Assembly: GCA_003525525.1 (NCBI GenBank)
Contig: DQED01000133.1
Span: 233 to 7,181 of the forward strand
Length of the DNA stretch: 6,949 nt
Direction: 5' to 3'
From: Desulfovibrio sp.
GTDB taxonomy: Bacteria > Desulfobacterota > Desulfovibrionia > Desulfovibrionales > Desulfovibrionaceae
Below are positions 6,047 to 6,949 of this stretch, one piece after another. Every line of letters begins with the position of its first letter. Within the stretch, counting starts at the first letter, position 1. The position numbers were made by a program, and so were the translations under genes. Below the pieces are notes generated by a model. That model was not told where the DNA came from and made no database searches. It saw only the letters and a list, made by a program, of their open reading frames with translations.

Positions 6047-6949
6047 AGGGCGCCTCCGAAAAGCATGATCACGAGAACGGCCATGGCGACGACGTTGATC
6101 CACTTCGTCAGCACGGCCTCGCCGAAGAACTGCTCGAGGTAGTAGCTGCCCGAGGCGGCGGCCACGTGCTGGCCCAGGGGCCCGAGGAAGCCGGGCTTGC
6201 CGTCGACGGTTTCCTGCTCGCCGCACATGTAGGGCGCGGACACCTGCGCGGCGGTGACCTTCCTCGACTGCCTCACGGCATAGTAGAAGCCGAGGCCGAG
6301 CAGGATAAAGAGCGGGTAGACGATGAACACGCCGCTTGCGGATTCAAGGTTGCCGTAGCTCACGGCGTAGGCCGTGGCCTTGTAGTACATGGCCACCACC
6401 GGGGCGACCAGGCCGTTGTAGACGAAGGGCGAAACCAGGCTGACGAGGACGGCCATGGCCGCGAGGATGACGAGCGGCAGACGCACGGAGCAGGCCTGGG
6501 TCTCGGGCTGGGGCTTGCCGAACGGGGAGATCAGCAGGATGCCGGCCCAGCGGCACCAGAAGAGCACGGTGAGGCCGGAGCCGAGCGCCAGCATGATCAT
6601 GACCAGGAACTGCCCCTGGGCGGACTCGATGGCCATCCACTTGGCCATGAGCATGCCGAAGGGGGGCAGCATCATGGTGAGCACGCCGATGATGGTGATG
6701 ATCGTCGTACGGGGCATGCGGGCGTAGAGACCGCGCATGTCCTCGATGTCGCGCGAGCCGATCTTCTGCTCGATGGCGCCCACGCACAGGAAGAGCAGGG
6801 CCTTGGAGATGGCGTGGAAGATGATGAGCAGGATGGCCGCGGTGATGGCGGCCGGGGTGTTGATGCCGGCGCAGGCGATAATGAGCGCCAGGTTGGAGAT
6901 GGTGGAGTAGGCGAGCACCTTCTTGCCGTTGGACTGGCCGGCGGCCAGG
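6043..6949 (-). CDS. echA: Ech hydrogenase membrane subunit A (NuoL-like), N-terminus outside window
   Basis: These are the C-terminal 301 residues of the large antiporter-like membrane subunit related to NuoL and Mrp antiporters, expected to carry the main ion channel of the complex. The frame is open to the window edge (first full codon 6946-6948), so the true start is not visible; about half of a protein of roughly 640 residues is missing. In window residue numbers, KKVLAYSTISNLALI (9-23) and HAISKALLFLCVGAIEQK (45-62) are typical. His45 and Lys49 sit where the channel His and Lys of NuoL-type helices are found. IEDMRGLYARMP (68-79) and PPFGMLMAKW (95-104) follow. At least seven hydrophobic segments are present. 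The C-terminal APYMCGEQ loop is usual for EchA. It ends with TGA at 6043-6045 inside the echB start. Confidence 0.95.
   Translation of the reverse strand, partial: LAAGQSNGKKVLAYSTISNLALIIACAGINTPAAITAAILLIIFHAISKALLFLCVGAIEQKIGSRDIEDMRGLYARMPRTTIITIIGVLTMMLPPFGMLMAKWMAIESAQGQFLVMIMLALGSGLTVLFWCRWAGILLISPFGKPQPETQACSVRLPLVILAAMAVLVSLVSPFVYNGLVAPVVAMYYKATAYAVSYGNLESASGVFIVYPLFILLGLGFYYAVRQSRKVTAAQVSAPYMCGEQETVDGKPGFLGPLGQHVAAASGSYYLEQFFGEAVLTKWINVVAMAVLVIMLFGGAL

Noticed and set aside
4961..6142. Plus-strand frame opposite echB and echC (393 residues)
   Set aside because: It is extremely rich in Asp, His, Glu and Gln from reading membrane-protein codons backwards. It is not a real protein.
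2677..6949. Complex I (nuo) or CO-induced (coo) hydrogenase rather than Ech
   Set aside because: CGIC and DPCISC nickel ligands are present in the large subunit, there are no NuoE/F/G-type genes, and gene order and content (one NuoL-like and one NuoH-like membrane protein, NuoB, NuoC, large subunit, ferredoxin) match echA-F.

Overview
The window is a high-GC (by eye, around 65%) bacterial chromosome segment. It most resembles a sulfate reducer of the Desulfovibrionaceae (Desulfovibrio/Solidesulfovibrio type). The evidence is a complete-looking six-subunit Ech-type [NiFe]-hydrogenase operon in the order echA-B-C-D-E-F, next to purA and a clamp-loader delta' gene, with G-run/C-run palindromes of a kind I associate with these genomes. 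The genus assignment is an inference from gene content and style, not a search result.

Layout, left to right. (1) Positions 1-1232, plus strand: purA (adenylosuccinate synthetase), lacking only about its first 16 codons. (2) Positions 1233-1711: a 479-base gap with no convincing gene. It holds two G7/C7 palindromes in opposite orientation, a dense row of small hairpins between and beside them, and then a C-rich, almost G-free tract. (3) Positions 1712-2590, plus strand: a DNA polymerase III delta' (HolB-like) gene. (4) Positions 2621-2659: a very strong hairpin terminator with T-tracts readable in both directions, lying between the convergent delta' gene and hydrogenase operon. (5) Positions 2677-6949, minus strand, read from right to left: echA (its start lies outside the window), echB, echC, echD, echE, echF. 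They are tightly packed (4-base overlap, then gaps of 24, 56, 12 and 17 bases), so they are very probably one transcript.

How the genes work together. EchA (NuoL-like antiporter type) and EchB (NuoH-like) form the membrane ion-translocating arm. EchC (NuoB-like, proximal [4Fe-4S] cluster), EchD (NuoC-like), EchE (NiFe active site) and EchF (two [4Fe-4S] ferredoxin) form the cytoplasmic arm. From the family's known role, the complex couples electron transfer between ferredoxin and protons/H2 to an ion gradient, in either direction. The purA and delta' genes are housekeeping and have no evident link to the hydrogenase.

The main points for a second look are: a 51-codon segment in echE bounded by an exact in-frame 11-base direct repeat; the hairpin-rich inverted element after purA; a rut-like C-rich leader without a Shine-Dalgarno before the delta' gene; and an abrupt change in Lys/Glu codon choice inside purA. 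I see no mobile-element gene, CRISPR array, tRNA or rRNA, and no wholly new gene system.
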